A DNA stretch of 64,000 bases from contig PAMQ01000007.1 of NCBI GenBank assembly GCA_002707365.1, forward strand, positions 176,341 to 240,340, read 5' to 3'. Each line of letters begins with the position of its first letter. Positions within the stretch are counted from its first letter, which is position 1. The stretch is from Trueperaceae bacterium (lineage in GTDB: Bacteria > Deinococcota > Deinococci > Deinococcales > Trueperaceae). Below the pieces are notes generated by a model. It searched no databases and was not told where the DNA came from. It saw only the letters and a program-made list of their open reading frames with translations. The position numbers and the translations under genes are program-made. Positions 51,908-62,708 of this stretch are shown in pieces.

Positions 51908-52531
51908 TTAAATCAGAGTAACGTCACCTCGAGGTGTGGCCAACACCGCCCGAAGGGTGGTTTCAGAGTCCACACCAACCTTGATGTCTATCTCAAGAGC
52001 AGCGTAGAGCTCCGCTAGTGAACTTCCCTCTGGATGCCACACCTCTAGGGCCTGCAAAGAACAGCCTCCGCAAGAAGTTTCGGAAGGATGTTCAGTCTCG
52101 CCCCAATCAATGAAGAACGGCAGTGCTTCTCCAAACGGATTATCAGGAAACTTTAAATGGTGCCACTGAAGGATTTGGCCACTAGGTTTCAGCCGGGACC
52201 TTGTTATCGGCCCCAAGGTATTTAACCCAACTTGTTCGGCTAGACTTTGTATCCGACCAAGATCATTAGTTCTCAAGGCAAACGTCATTAGTTTTGGCGA
52301 ATTTAGCGCAGACAACGCCTCTCCTCGAGTGCCGGTAAGATCCTGTAGCGGATCTGGAGCGATTAGTTCAAGATAAACACCGGTACCAAGAGAAAGTAGG
52401 GCGTTTCGTGTCCCAAAACCCGGATGCTCCCCACCTAATTCCGGCTCCACCCCTAATAACTGCTTCAAATTCGCAATTCCCGCGTCTAGCTTTGGAACAC
52501 CATACAGAAGGTGATCTATCTCATATGACAT
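51908..52531 (-). CDS. VOC-superfamily (glyoxalase-like) protein
   Basis: About 207 aa from ATG 52531. It begins MSYEIDHLLYGVPKLDAG, the typical opening of the Glyoxalase-3-like group, with His in the first metal position. GFGTRNALLSLGTGVYLELIAPDP supplies the Glu metal ligand. PFFIDWGETEHPSETSCGG resembles the second half of such proteins. The substrate is unknown. TAGAGT lies 5 nt before the ATG; an upstream in-frame extension to 52672 was dropped because it does not resemble the family. Confidence 0.85.
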   Translation of the reverse strand: MSYEIDHLLYGVPKLDAGIANLKQLLGVEPELGGEHPGFGTRNALLSLGTGVYLELIAPDPLQDLTGTRGEALSALNSPKLMTFALRTNDLGRIQSLAEQVGLNTLGPITRSRLKPSGQILQWHHLKFPDNPFGEALPFFIDWGETEHPSETSCGGCSLQALEVWHPEGSSLAELYAALEIDIKVGVDSETTLRAVLATPRGDVTLI

Positions 52532-52536
52532 GACGA

Positions 52537-52542
52537 ACTCTA
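52537..52542 (-). promoter_or_regulatory. Leaderless -10 box TAGAGT of the VOC gene
   Basis: On the minus strand TAGAGT ends 5 nt before ATG 52531; no ribosome site. Confidence 0.5.
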
Positions 52543-52743
52543 ACCTAAACTTTATCTGGCAGCCCACCAATTTATCTGATGGGCCTACCCAAGGATAGCC
52601 GTCAAAGAAAATCGACGCTATAAAATAGATAGAGGTCCATAATTCGTCCCTCGTGTTAATTCTGGTAATCAATTAGCACTGCTATTATGTGTAAACTGTT
52701 TCCTCAATGTTAACTCTAAACTTTACCCTAGGAACGATTATTG

Positions 52744-52772
52744 TTGACCCTGTTTGGGGGTACTGCTAGACT
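52744..52772 (+). promoter_or_regulatory. tRNA-Ser promoter
   Basis: TTGACC (52744-52749), 17 nt, then TAGACT (52767-52772), about 22 nt before the tRNA 5' end. Confidence 0.75.
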
Positions 52773-52793
52773 CCGGGATGTTAGTAGTTGTCC

Positions 52794-52885
52794 GGAGAGG
52801 TGTCCGAGTGGTTTAAGGAGCACGCCTGGAAAGCGTGTAGGTGGTTATCACTGCCTCGCGGGTTCGAATCCCGCTCTCTCCGCCA
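52794..52885 (+). tRNA. tRNA-Ser (anticodon GGA)
   Basis: 92 nt including an encoded CCA. The acceptor stem GGAGAGG pairs with TCTCTCC (one G-T), and the discriminator base is G. The anticodon loop CTGGAAA in GCCTGGAAAGC shows GGA, which reads UCC/UCU. The long variable arm between anticodon and T arms is characteristic of serine tRNAs. The T arm is GCGGGTTCGAATCCCGC. D-arm GTGTCCGAGTGGTTTAAGGAG is typical. Confidence 0.97.
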
Positions 52886-52889
52886 CACC

Positions 52890-52929
52890 GACCAATCTCG
52901 TCCTTTGTCAACAAAGGACGAGATTGGTC
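52890..52929 (+). terminator. 18-bp perfect hairpin after tRNA-Ser
   Basis: Arms 52890-52907 and 52912-52929 are exact inverted repeats around a TCAA loop. It starts 4 nt after the tRNA CCA. The following bases (TACTATCG) are not a T-run. It also lies beyond the stop of the convergent DUF58 gene. Confidence 0.85.
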
Positions 52930-52971
52930 TACTATCGAACCCGCAGATCTTTCTTATAAGGTAGTTTCCTT

Positions 52972-53841
52972 CTATCGTTTTTGGAAAATCCTTTCCCTGA
53001 TTAGCGAAGAAAGCGCATTACGCTCCAATGCCTCAGTATCATCCTCTGTAAATCTGAGGAGGCTATGGCGATATCCTGCTTGCAATATGGCCCCTCGTGT
53101 CTTCATCAAAAACTCTCGGACAGATTGATGATAAGACTCGACCTCAGCTGGACCAACGGAGAGATGCCCACCCGTTTCCAAATCAACCACCTCGAGATGA
53201 CCAAAATCAGGACTCAAATCATCCTCAGCCATTACGTGAAGAAAGCTAGCATCTAGACTACGAGCCCGAAAAGCAGCGAGTGCTGGCTGTAAAGATGCTT
53301 CGTCAAACAAATCAGATATTATCAGCACCAACCCGGCTCCTCGAAAAGCGGGTATCCCGAGCGCAAACTTTTTGAGGGCTTCACTAGGAGTGAACGTAGC
53401 CTCACGATCAACAAGGGTTTCTTCAATAAATTCCCAAATATCGCCGACCCGGTTAACCCCATGAAATGGACGACTTGTTCTTCCGCTAAATAAGTGTATT
53501 TGACACTGAGAATCTTGCAAAGCTACGTACGCTACCAAAGCCGCCAAAAAACGACTATACCGGAGTTTTCCGCCCAACATCATGCTCCGACTGGTGTCAA
53601 GAACAATATGAACATCTACAGTCCTATCAGCTTGATAAAGCCGGGTGTAAAGACGCCCAGTCCGAGCATAAACATTCCAATCTACGTATCGCAATTCGTC
53701 TCCGTGCTGGTAAGGTCGAAAATCATGAAATTCGACAGAACCCCCTACGCCTTTTGAAGGCCTTTCGCCTTCAGCCACGCTAGTAGAGCGGGATGCTAGA
53801 GAATATCGGTCAATTAGTGCACGACTTTGTAAAGTAATCAC
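52972..53841 (-). CDS. DUF58-domain protein (MoxR-associated)
   Basis: 289 aa. Contains the DUF58 signature SVEFHDFRPYQHGDELRYVDWNVYARTGRLYTR (in part: FRPYQHGDELRYVDWNVYA) near residue 40, then a von Willebrand A-like fold with VDVHIVLDTSRSMM near 78 that has the D-x-S-x-S metal site. VLIISDLFDEASL near 172 is the second strand motif. Such proteins partner with MoxR ATPases in assembling or maturing other proteins or envelopes. GTG 53841 lies 11 nt after the moxR stop with AGGTGA upstream. No membrane helix in this copy, so cytoplasmic. Confidence 0.9.
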   Translation of the reverse strand: MITLQSRALIDRYSLASRSTSVAEGERPSKGVGGSVEFHDFRPYQHGDELRYVDWNVYARTGRLYTRLYQADRTVDVHIVLDTSRSMMLGGKLRYSRFLAALVAYVALQDSQCQIHLFSGRTSRPFHGVNRVGDIWEFIEETLVDREATFTPSEALKKFALGIPAFRGAGLVLIISDLFDEASLQPALAAFRARSLDASFLHVMAEDDLSPDFGHLEVVDLETGGHLSVGPAEVESYHQSVREFLMKTRGAILQAGYRHSLLRFTEDDTEALERNALSSLIRERIFQKR

Positions 53842-53851
53842 CGTTAAACTT

Positions 53852-54820
53852 TCACCTGCTCACGGTCAAAGTCGATTCAACAATCTCATCAATAATTACA
53901 TCGGGATCTAAACCTGACACTTCAGCCTCAAACGAGAGTAAAAGACGATGCCTCAAGGACGGTGACACTGCTCGCTTGACATCATTAATCTCAACGTTGG
54001 GCCTACCCTCCGCAAGGGCATAGCCCTTGGCAGCAAGCGTTATCGCCTGCGCTCCGCGAGGACTAGCGCCTAATCGGACCATTGGGTGCACGTGAGTAGC
54101 CTCAATTAAGTTCGCCACCTGCTCTATAGCACTGGTCGCCACTGGGACAGCCCGCAACATATTCTGCAACTCAACAATTTCTCCTCGCTCAAAAATCGAG
54201 TTTAAAGCAATCTCATTAGGACCTGTAGTATTCTGAATAATGCGACGTAACGTGTCCCTGTCTGGGCGCTTAATGATGACCTTAAACAAGAAACGGTCGA
54301 GTTGAGCCTCCGGCAGAGGGTAGGTCCCTTCCATTTCAATCGGGTTCTGAGTCGCGAGGACCATAAACGGCTCTGGTAATTCATTACGCGAGCCTGAAAT
54401 AGTAATCGAACGCTCTTGCATGGCCTCGAGAAGGGCTGCCTGGGTTTTCGGGGTAGCCCGATTAATTTCATCCGCTAACAACACATTCACGAAAACAGGT
54501 CCAGGCTGAAACTCGAAACGAGGAGAAGAAGCATCTTCGATAAAAACAGTGGTGCCGGTAACATCAGCAGGCATTAGATCGGGAGTAAATTGGATTCTTC
54601 CAAATCCCAGATTCGTAGCCTCGGCAAAGGCCCGAACTAGCCTAGTTTTACCAAGACCAGGTGCCCCTTCGATTAGAACATGGCCCCTAGCTAAAATTGC
54701 TATTAATAGGTCTTCCACCACGGCCTGTTGGCCCAAGATTATTTGACCGATAGCCTCTCGAAGAACCGCAAATTTTTCAGTAAACACGGTGAAGTTTAAT
54801 TTTCCTTCAGTAGTATTCAT
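53852..54820 (-). CDS. MoxR-family AAA+ ATPase
   Basis: 322 aa. Walker A GAPGLGKTRLVRAFAEAT near residue 55, MoxR signature RIQFTPDLMPADVTGT near 75, Walker B VLLADEINRATPKTQAALLEAMQER near 115 (core LADEINRA), sensor 1 VLATQNPIEMEGTYPLPEAQ (core ATQNPIE) near 152. C-terminal lid LGASPRGAQAI near 245. It acts as a chaperone-like ATPase with the adjacent DUF58 protein; targets unknown. TAACGT lies 9 nt before ATG 54820. Confidence 0.94.
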   Translation of the reverse strand: MNTTEGKLNFTVFTEKFAVLREAIGQIILGQQAVVEDLLIAILARGHVLIEGAPGLGKTRLVRAFAEATNLGFGRIQFTPDLMPADVTGTTVFIEDASSPRFEFQPGPVFVNVLLADEINRATPKTQAALLEAMQERSITISGSRNELPEPFMVLATQNPIEMEGTYPLPEAQLDRFLFKVIIKRPDRDTLRRIIQNTTGPNEIALNSIFERGEIVELQNMLRAVPVATSAIEQVANLIEATHVHPMVRLGASPRGAQAITLAAKGYALAEGRPNVEINDVKRAVSPSLRHRLLLSFEAEVSGLDPDVIIDEIVESTLTVSR

Positions 54821-54829
54821 ATAAAACTC

Positions 54830-54835
54830 ACGTTA
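54830..54835 (-). promoter_or_regulatory. Possible leaderless -10 box TAACGT of moxR
   Basis: On the minus strand TAACGT ends 9 nt before ATG 54820; no ribosome site. Confidence 0.35.
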
Positions 54836-54915
54836 ACACCATCAACCCCTAAAGAAACACTGTCTCAAACCTGACTACCCTTGATTAGGTACCGGTACAG
54901 ACTCCATGGTTGCGC

Positions 54916-54921
54916 TAAACT
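54916..54921 (+). promoter_or_regulatory. Leaderless -10 box TAAACT of the GNAT gene
   Basis: TAAACT ends 6 nt before ATG 54928; no ribosome site. Confidence 0.5.
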
Positions 54922-54927
54922 GGATAA

Positions 54928-55494
54928 ATGTGGCCCAACTTCCGGCGTGTGGTGCTTAAACCCCTCGAAGAACTTGGTCCCAAGGACTGGCGCAGGATCC
55001 ATAAACACCTCCGCGATCCAGAGATTGCACACCTTAACGGTACACCCACAAGCCGAATGCCTCTTTGGTTACTAAAGCGGGTACTACTCGCCGACAGTCG
55101 CCGTCCAGACCGAGAAACTTTCGGGATATTCGACCAAAATAAAGAATATATTGGCACAATTGAACTATATGATATCCGCCACACTACTAGCACGTTAGGA
55201 ATCATCATTGGAGAACGTAGTCATTGGAGCCAAGGTTACGGCCCTGAAGCTATCTTCGCCTTAATGGACTACGCATTCAATACCCTCGGACTCGAACATA
55301 TCAAGCTATCTACTTTTGGTGATAATCTGCGAGCTCAAATTGCTTTCATGAAAGTTGGGTTCCGTGAGGTAAAGCGTACAACGGCTAAGGATACCTTGAG
55401 AATCGACATCAAGATGGAACTACATAGAACTGGATGGTTTAAGCGCTACCAGGAGATCCGTACTAATGATAACCACCTTCAGATTAGCAAATAG
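54928..55494 (+). CDS. GNAT-family N-acetyltransferase (RimJ/RimL-like)
   Basis: 188 aa. GNAT core: WRRIHKHLRDPEIAHLNGTP at the N-terminus, YIGTIELYDI near residue 75, IIIGERSHWSQGYGPEAIFALMDYAF near 92 (the acetyl-CoA pyrophosphate loop), and LGLEHIKLSTFGDNLRAQIAFMKVGFREV near 120 (the C-terminal strand). It transfers an acetyl group to an amine of a protein N-terminus or small molecule; target not known. It converges on uvrC. Confidence 0.9.
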   Translation: MWPNFRRVVLKPLEELGPKDWRRIHKHLRDPEIAHLNGTPTSRMPLWLLKRVLLADSRRPDRETFGIFDQNKEYIGTIELYDIRHTTSTLGIIIGERSHWSQGYGPEAIFALMDYAFNTLGLEHIKLSTFGDNLRAQIAFMKVGFREVKRTTAKDTLRIDIKMELHRTGWFKRYQEIRTNDNHLQISK

Positions 55495-55498
55495 GAAG

Positions 55499-57322
55499 TC
55501 AGTCACCATAATCAGTAACAACTTCCGAAGCGTCCCCTTCCAAAGAGAAAAAGCTTTTTACTGACTCAGCAGCTACTCGCCCAACACCCGGTACAAGGGA
55601 GAGCTCCTCAATCGTAGCCTCTTTCAATTCCTCAATTGAGGAGACATACCCTAATATGGCATTTCTTCGCTTAGGCCCAATACCGGGAACATCATCAAGG
55701 ATGGATCGTGTCGTAGCTTTTCCTCGCAACTTGCGGTTGTAACTGACCGCTATCCGGTGCGTCTCATCACGAATGTAAATGAGCATGCGCAATCCCGGAT
55801 TGGTCTCAGGCACCACAATGTCCCCTCTCTCCTCAGTAACAATCGTTTCATTCCTCTTTGCTAATCCCAATAGCGGAATCTTCAATCCAGCCTCACAAAG
55901 AGCTCTGCGGGCCGCAGTCAATTGTCCTTTACCCCCATCGATCAATAAAAGATCCGGTAGAGCTAGTTTGTCAGCAAGGGAGCCCGTAAAACGACGATAG
56001 ACCGCCTGATAAATACTGGCAAAATCATCTGGCTTATCGAGACCTGTAATACGTAACCGTCGGTACTCTTTCTTGAGCGAACGGCCACCCTCGAACACTG
56101 CAATACCAGCAACCGTGTGGGTACCCATAAGATTTGAAACGTCAAACCCTTCTATACGCCATGGGGGAAACTCCAAACCAACAAGCTGCTGCAGCTCTTG
56201 GACGCCGGGCGTCTCACCACGACGCTCAAGGAGAGCTAGTTCTGATTCGAGGCCACTACGCGCATTGCGCACTGCCATCCCCATCAGGCTAACCTTATCG
56301 CCTCGTTTGGGAGTACGCAGCTCTACTTTTCTTCCTGCCCTATTGCTCAAAAAGGTAGTCCAGGCAGTAATTTCGAGCTCACAATCTGGAATCAAGATAA
56401 GAGGTGGCACATTGGGGGCATAGGTATAATATTCTCCCAGAAACCTGTCAACTATCTCACTCGGTTCAGCGTCAACAGCGTTAGTTAAAAATCGTTTATC
56501 ACGACCTACTACTCGACCCTGACGCATTTGGAAGAGCTGCACCATAGCAAAATTTCCTCCAACAGCAAAGCCAAGAAAATCTAAATTTTCACCAGCATTA
56601 CTAACAACCGGACTATCAAAACCCGTGAGCTTCCTGAGAGCATCGATCCGGTCGCGAAACGTAGCCGCCAGCTCAAAGTCTTGACGCTCGGCTGCCGCAG
56701 TCATTTCCTTGACTAGACCAGCTTCGGTATCCTCAACACGCCCTTGCAAAAAAGACCGCACCTGGTCAACCACACTGGCATAGATGTTTGGGTCAGCCTC
56801 CCCGATACACGGTGCAAGGCAACGTCCCATATGGAAACGAAGGCAGGCCTTTTTGCGCTGTTTCATTGGATAACCGCTATTTTGTCGAATGGGGAAAAGG
56901 GAACCGATTAACTCCTGAACACGCCGGAGAGCACCTGCATTAGGGTAAGGCCCATAGTAGGTGCTACCGTCCTTTGTAACTCTCCGGGTAAATTGCAACA
57001 TCGGGAACTCTTCATTAGTAAGCTTCAAAAAGGGGTAGGTCTTATCATCCTTCAACATGACGTTGTAGCGCGGTTTGTGACCTTTAATGAGATTAGCCTC
57101 CAGTAATAAAGCATCAATCTCATTTTCAGCTACTAAAAATTCTAGGCTCACTGCCTCACTAATGATGGCCCGGGCCTTCCTACCAGGTGTTGCGTTAAAA
57201 TAACTACCCACTCGTGAATGAAGATTGACAGCTTTACCTACATAAATAATTCTTCCAAGCTGATCTTTGTAAAGATAGCAACCAGGCTGCCTCGGTAATA
57301 CTGGAAGATCTTCTCGGATCAT
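55499..57322 (-). CDS. uvrC: Excinuclease ABC subunit C
   Basis: About 607 aa. N-terminal GIY-YIG nuclease: LPRQPGCYLYKDQLGRIIYVGKA with the Gly-Cys-Tyr / Ile-Val-Tyr variant, makes the 3' cut. A Cys cluster CLRFHMGRCLAPCIG near residue 155 suits an Fe-S site. The UVR motif is DFELAATFRDRIDALRKL near 213. RNase H-like domain (RIEGFDVSNLMGTH near 385, PDLLLIDGGKGQL near 455, SVRDETHRIAVSYNRKLR-like segment near 520) makes the 5' cut, and a helix-hairpin-helix pair (DDVPGIGPKRRNAIL, SLVPGVGRVAAESV) ends the protein. ATG 57322 has TACACT 6 nt upstream. Confidence 0.97.
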   Translation of the reverse strand: MIREDLPVLPRQPGCYLYKDQLGRIIYVGKAVNLHSRVGSYFNATPGRKARAIISEAVSLEFLVAENEIDALLLEANLIKGHKPRYNVMLKDDKTYPFLKLTNEEFPMLQFTRRVTKDGSTYYGPYPNAGALRRVQELIGSLFPIRQNSGYPMKQRKKACLRFHMGRCLAPCIGEADPNIYASVVDQVRSFLQGRVEDTEAGLVKEMTAAAERQDFELAATFRDRIDALRKLTGFDSPVVSNAGENLDFLGFAVGGNFAMVQLFQMRQGRVVGRDKRFLTNAVDAEPSEIVDRFLGEYYTYAPNVPPLILIPDCELEITAWTTFLSNRAGRKVELRTPKRGDKVSLMGMAVRNARSGLESELALLERRGETPGVQELQQLVGLEFPPWRIEGFDVSNLMGTHTVAGIAVFEGGRSLKKEYRRLRITGLDKPDDFASIYQAVYRRFTGSLADKLALPDLLLIDGGKGQLTAARRALCEAGLKIPLLGLAKRNETIVTEERGDIVVPETNPGLRMLIYIRDETHRIAVSYNRKLRGKATTRSILDDVPGIGPKRRNAILGYVSSIEELKEATIEELSLVPGVGRVAAESVKSFFSLEGDASEVVTDYGD

Positions 57323-57328
57323 CAGCCT

Positions 57329-57334
57329 AGTGTA
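57329..57334 (-). promoter_or_regulatory. Leaderless -10 box TACACT of uvrC
   Basis: On the minus strand TACACT ends 6 nt before ATG 57322; no ribosome site. Confidence 0.5.
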
Positions 57335-57451
57335 CGGCCCGACCCAAAACACGTGGTAATTTTGCTATCGGGAAGATATCAGTAACCCACTGAAAGCCAA
57401 CTAATTTTTTTGTCCATAGAGCCTTAACCATTCTCTGTTAAATCCTTGACC

Positions 57452-58777
57452 TCAGAATTCCAACAACAACCGTTCCGGATCCTCGATCATTTGAATCAGT
57501 TGGCTGGTAAAAGCAACAGCTTCAGCACCGTCTACAAGGCGGTGGTCGAACGAAAGGCTCAAATACACCATGGGCCTTGCAACAATACTTTCGTCATCGA
57601 GCACAACGGGACGCTTCTTAATTGTATGTACGCCCAAGATAGCCGCTTCCGGAATATTTATTATTGGGAAACTAAACAAGCCCCCAAGAGAGCCAACATT
57701 GGTTATCGAAAATGATCCTCCGGAGACGTCTTCCTTAGTGAGCCCACCTTTTCGGGCTTTAGTCGCTTTGTCGAGGATATCAGTAGCGATCTCAAGAAGG
57801 CCTTTGCGGTCTACATTGTGTACAACCGGAACAACCAAGCCCGTTTCTGTAGCAACAGCCATACTGACGTTGACATATTTCTTAAGCACAATCTCGCCTG
57901 CCTCTTCATCAAGGCTAGAATTTAGCGACGGGAAAGACTTAAGTGCTGAAGCTACTGCCTTCATTATAAAGGGGAGGTATGAAAGAGAAATTCCGCGCTC
58001 AGCAGCAATTGGTTTCAAGCGACTACGTACACGAACAAGTCGAGAAACATCCGCCTCATCCACATGTAGGGTTCTTACCGTCTGCAAATGGGAAGCCACC
58101 ATTTGATTAGAGGTTGCCCGACGAATTCCGCGGAAAGGTAACCGCTCCTCTAGCTCTTCATACCCAGATGGAGAAACGTAAAGGGTTGCGGTATCGGAAG
58201 ATCTTATGGTTCCACGTTTAGCGTGGGTTTTAACGTCTTCAATCTGGATCCGACCTTTCGGACCGGTACCCTGAATTGCTTGGATTTCCAAACCTAGTTC
58301 CCGAGCTAACTTACGAGCAGCAGGAACCGCCAGCACACGAACTTCCGAACTAGTAGAGTCGGCCTCACCATCGTCTTCGAGACGATCTCGCTGGTTAGTT
58401 CGTACTTGAAATATGGGAGTATCTTCTTCCTCGCTCGAGGGAGTAAATAAAGTGAGAGCCTCCCCATCTTCCTCGTCCGTAACCTTTGTTTCGATCTTTT
58501 TATAGCTAGCGCGATCGCCATCTGTAACTCCAGACTCACCCTCCTCAGAGAAAAGAGCTATTGGCCGATTGACCTCTACCACATCACCCTCGGCTACAAG
58601 ATGTCTTTCGAGAATTCCAGAAAAAGGACTCGGTAGCTCTACAGTTACTTTGTCAGTCATTACCTCAACAATTGGCTGATCCTCACTAACACCCTCACCC
58701 TCTTGGACAAGCCACGAAACGATCTCGCCCTCAACAACACTCTCTGCAAGCTCCGGCAATAAGAATTCTCTCGGCAT
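57452..58777 (-). CDS. 2-oxoacid dehydrogenase E2 (dihydrolipoyl acyltransferase)
   Basis: 441 aa. One lipoyl domain (residues 1-76), with the lipoylated Lys in EVMTDKVTVELPS at about residue 43. An acidic linker follows, then the E1/E3-binding domain VPAARKLARELGLEIQAIQGTG near 152. The catalytic domain (about 210-441) ends with LSFDHRLVDGAEA, whose His and Asp form the active site. The core receives acyl groups from E1 and passes them to CoA. Gene order E1 alpha, E1 beta, E2 and a single lipoyl domain fit a branched-chain or pyruvate-type complex. AAGGAG precedes ATG 58777. Confidence 0.94.
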   Translation of the reverse strand: MPREFLLPELAESVVEGEIVSWLVQEGEGVSEDQPIVEVMTDKVTVELPSPFSGILERHLVAEGDVVEVNRPIALFSEEGESGVTDGDRASYKKIETKVTDEEDGEALTLFTPSSEEEDTPIFQVRTNQRDRLEDDGEADSTSSEVRVLAVPAARKLARELGLEIQAIQGTGPKGRIQIEDVKTHAKRGTIRSSDTATLYVSPSGYEELEERLPFRGIRRATSNQMVASHLQTVRTLHVDEADVSRLVRVRSRLKPIAAERGISLSYLPFIMKAVASALKSFPSLNSSLDEEAGEIVLKKYVNVSMAVATETGLVVPVVHNVDRKGLLEIATDILDKATKARKGGLTKEDVSGGSFSITNVGSLGGLFSFPIINIPEAAILGVHTIKKRPVVLDDESIVARPMVYLSLSFDHRLVDGAEAVAFTSQLIQMIEDPERLLLEF

Positions 58778-58858
58778 TAGCTCTCCTTAACCAACCATCT
58801 AATAAGGTCGGTGTTGCGCCAATAATTGGACCAAAATCCAACAGACAACTTTCATGAC

Positions 58859-59833
58859 TTAATAATCCAGGGCTTTCTGCACGGCTTTAAGAATGCGATT
58901 AAGGCTAGGCAAGTAAGTACGTTCTTGCGCATAGGGGAATGGAGTATCAAAACCTGTCACTCGGAGCGGTGGAGCCAAGAGACTATCTAGAATCTCCTCG
59001 CTAATGACCGCTGCTACCTCGCTAACAAAATTCAGTTGTCGGGGTGCTTCCGAAACAAGAACAACCCGGCCTACTCGCGCCACTTCACTAAGAACGGTTT
59101 CACGATCCCAGGGCAATAAACTTCTGAGATCAATTAAGGCAACTGAAAAGCCTTGTTGCTCAAGAGCATCGGCCGCTTGGGTAGTTTCAGCCATACTACT
59201 TCCGTAAGAGACCAGAACCACATCATTCCCGTCACGCAGTATCCGTGCTTGACCAAGTGGAATGAGAACTTCTTCTTTGGGCACTGATTCTTTCGAAGCT
59301 CGGTAGAGACGCTTCGGCTCTAGAAAAACCACGGGATCATCGTCACGAATAGCCGTCTTTAATAGACCCCTCGTATCAACTGGGTTAGACGGATAGACCA
59401 CCTTTAGACCCGGAGTATGAACAAAGTGAGTTTCTGGATTCTGGGAGTGGTGATGCCCTCCCTTTACGCCACCACCTGCTGGCATACGAACGACCATTGG
59501 GGCGAAAAATTGTCCCCCGGAACGATAACGTAACTTGGCTGCTTGAGACACCAGCTGGTCAAATCCAGGAAAGACATAATCAGCGAATTGAATCTCTGCT
59601 ACAGGCCGAAGACCGTGAACTGCCATACCAACAGCTGCTCCGATAATTGCAGCTTCTGACAACGGAGAATCAATCACTCGATCCGGCCCATACTTATCAA
59701 ATAAATTCTCTGTAGCGCGGAAGACCCCACCACGTTTAGCAACATCCTCACCCATCACAACAACACGCTCATCGCGCGTCATTTCTTCATCCAAGGTCCG
59801 TGCAATGGTCTGCACTATCGTCTGAGCAGCCAT
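58859..59833 (-). CDS. 2-oxoacid dehydrogenase E1 component, beta subunit
   Basis: 324 aa. Transketolase-like pyrimidine-binding half of the TPP enzyme. [21 protein letters not shown] near residue 24 holds the Glu that activates [22 protein letters not shown] near 54 and [17 protein letters not shown] near 118 are typical of branched-chain and pyruvate E1 beta; the C-terminal domain has [13 protein letters not shown]. It lies 11 nt after the E1 alpha stop and is co-translated. GATAGGT-like sequence upstream is only a weak ribosome site. Confidence 0.95.
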   Translation of the reverse strand: MAAQTIVQTIARTLDEEMTRDERVVVMGEDVAKRGGVFRATENLFDKYGPDRVIDSPLSEAAIIGAAVGMAVHGLRPVAEIQFADYVFPGFDQLVSQAAKLRYRSGGQFFAPMVVRMPAGGGVKGGHHHSQNPETHFVHTPGLKVVYPSNPVDTRGLLKTAIRDDDPVVFLEPKRLYRASKESVPKEEVLIPLGQARILRDGNDVVLVSYGSSMAETTQAADALEQQGFSVALIDLRSLLPWDRETVLSEVARVGRVVLVSEAPRQLNFVSEVAAVISEEILDSLLAPPLRVTGFDTPFPYAQERTYLPSLNRILKAVQKALDY

Positions 59834-59844
59834 TTCCGCTTTAC

Positions 59845-61462
<1,618 letters not shown>

Positions 61463-62605
61463 ATGGAACACAATATTTTTCCTGGATTAGCTGGTGTCAA
61501 CATTGACACTACTGAAATCGCATCAATTAATGGCGATAAAGGCGAACTTATTTACCGCGGTTATGATATTCGCGAATTATCCGACCGTATTAGCTTTGAA
61601 GAGGCAACTTATCTTCTGTGGAACGAAGATCTCCCTAACGAAGAGCAATTAGGGTCATTTAGGAGTTCTCTGAAAAGCTTATTCGCTATCCCGGAACCTA
61701 TCTATAGCATCCTTAGGATGATCCCAACTGACACACAACCAATCCATGCGATCCGCACCGCTGTCTCTGCACTCGCTTCTTTAGATAATAACTCTGAGGA
61801 TATCGACCTGGGTAATTCCCACCGCATCGGTACATCCCTGCTAGCAAAGTTTTCCACCATCACTGCTGCCTTCGAGCGTATCCGGAAGGGCCTCGAACCA
61901 ATTCCGCCTGATCCGGGTCTATCCATCGCTGGAAATTTTCTATACATGCTCAACGGAAAAAAACCAACGTTGGCGGCCACTCAAACGATGGATGTGGCCC
62001 TAGTGCTTCACGCCGAACACGGCTGTAACGCCAGTACTTTTACCGCCCGAACTGCCGCATCATCAGGCACAGATGTATATAGCGCCATTACAGCGGCAAT
62101 AGCTTCTCTAAAAGGACCTCTTCATGGCGGAGCCAACACCGCAGTAATGAACGCCCTTGAGGCTATCGATAAAGTGGAGCATGTAGAAGGTTATGTCCTT
62201 GACATCCTTTCAAAACCCCACGGCCGGGTAATGGGTTTTGGCCATCGCGTATATCGGGTATTGGACCCTAGGGCTGTGATACTAAAAGAAGTTGCTAGAC
62301 ATCTGGCCGAAGAATCCGGAGATAGAAAATGGTTTGTAATGAGCCTCGAAATGGAAGAAGTCATGACTCGCGAAATGAAGCGTCAAGGTAAACAAATACG
62401 CCCGAACGTCGACTTTTTTTCTGCCTCTGTTTACCGCATGCTTGGGTTTCCCATAGATATGTACACACCAATTTTTGCCGTTGCCCGAATCTCCGGATGG
62501 ATGGCTCACCTATTTGAGCAATACGCCAATAACCGTCTAATGAGACCCCGACTTGTCTACGAAGGCCCACGAGGAAGAACATTCAAGGCTATAGATCAGC
62601 GTTAA
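61463..62605 (+). CDS. gltA: Citrate synthase
   Basis: 380 aa, the short dimeric-type citrate synthase (or 2-methylcitrate synthase). LAGVNIDTTEIASINGDKGELIYRGYDI opens it, LHAEHGCNASTFTAR near residue 185 has the first catalytic His, LKGPLHGGANTAVM near 215 the second, and GFGHRVYRVLDPRA near 255 the substrate-binding His and Arg. Catalytic Asp is in NVDFFSASVYRMLGFP near 315. It condenses acetyl-CoA with oxaloacetate. AAGGAGG 5 nt before ATG 61463. Divergent from the E1/E2 operon that may supply its acyl-CoA. Confidence 0.94.
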   Translation: MEHNIFPGLAGVNIDTTEIASINGDKGELIYRGYDIRELSDRISFEEATYLLWNEDLPNEEQLGSFRSSLKSLFAIPEPIYSILRMIPTDTQPIHAIRTAVSALASLDNNSEDIDLGNSHRIGTSLLAKFSTITAAFERIRKGLEPIPPDPGLSIAGNFLYMLNGKKPTLAATQTMDVALVLHAEHGCNASTFTARTAASSGTDVYSAITAAIASLKGPLHGGANTAVMNALEAIDKVEHVEGYVLDILSKPHGRVMGFGHRVYRVLDPRAVILKEVARHLAEESGDRKWFVMSLEMEEVMTREMKRQGKQIRPNVDFFSASVYRMLGFPIDMYTPIFAVARISGWMAHLFEQYANNRLMRPRLVYEGPRGRTFKAIDQR

Positions 62606-62708
62606 CAGTCATTTAATGCACGGCTAGAACGAACAAGGGTATTTCTTCATTACTTTACTAAAGAATTACCAACCAAACCGCAGTCAACTGGCCGCTTAGC
62701 AGAACTTA

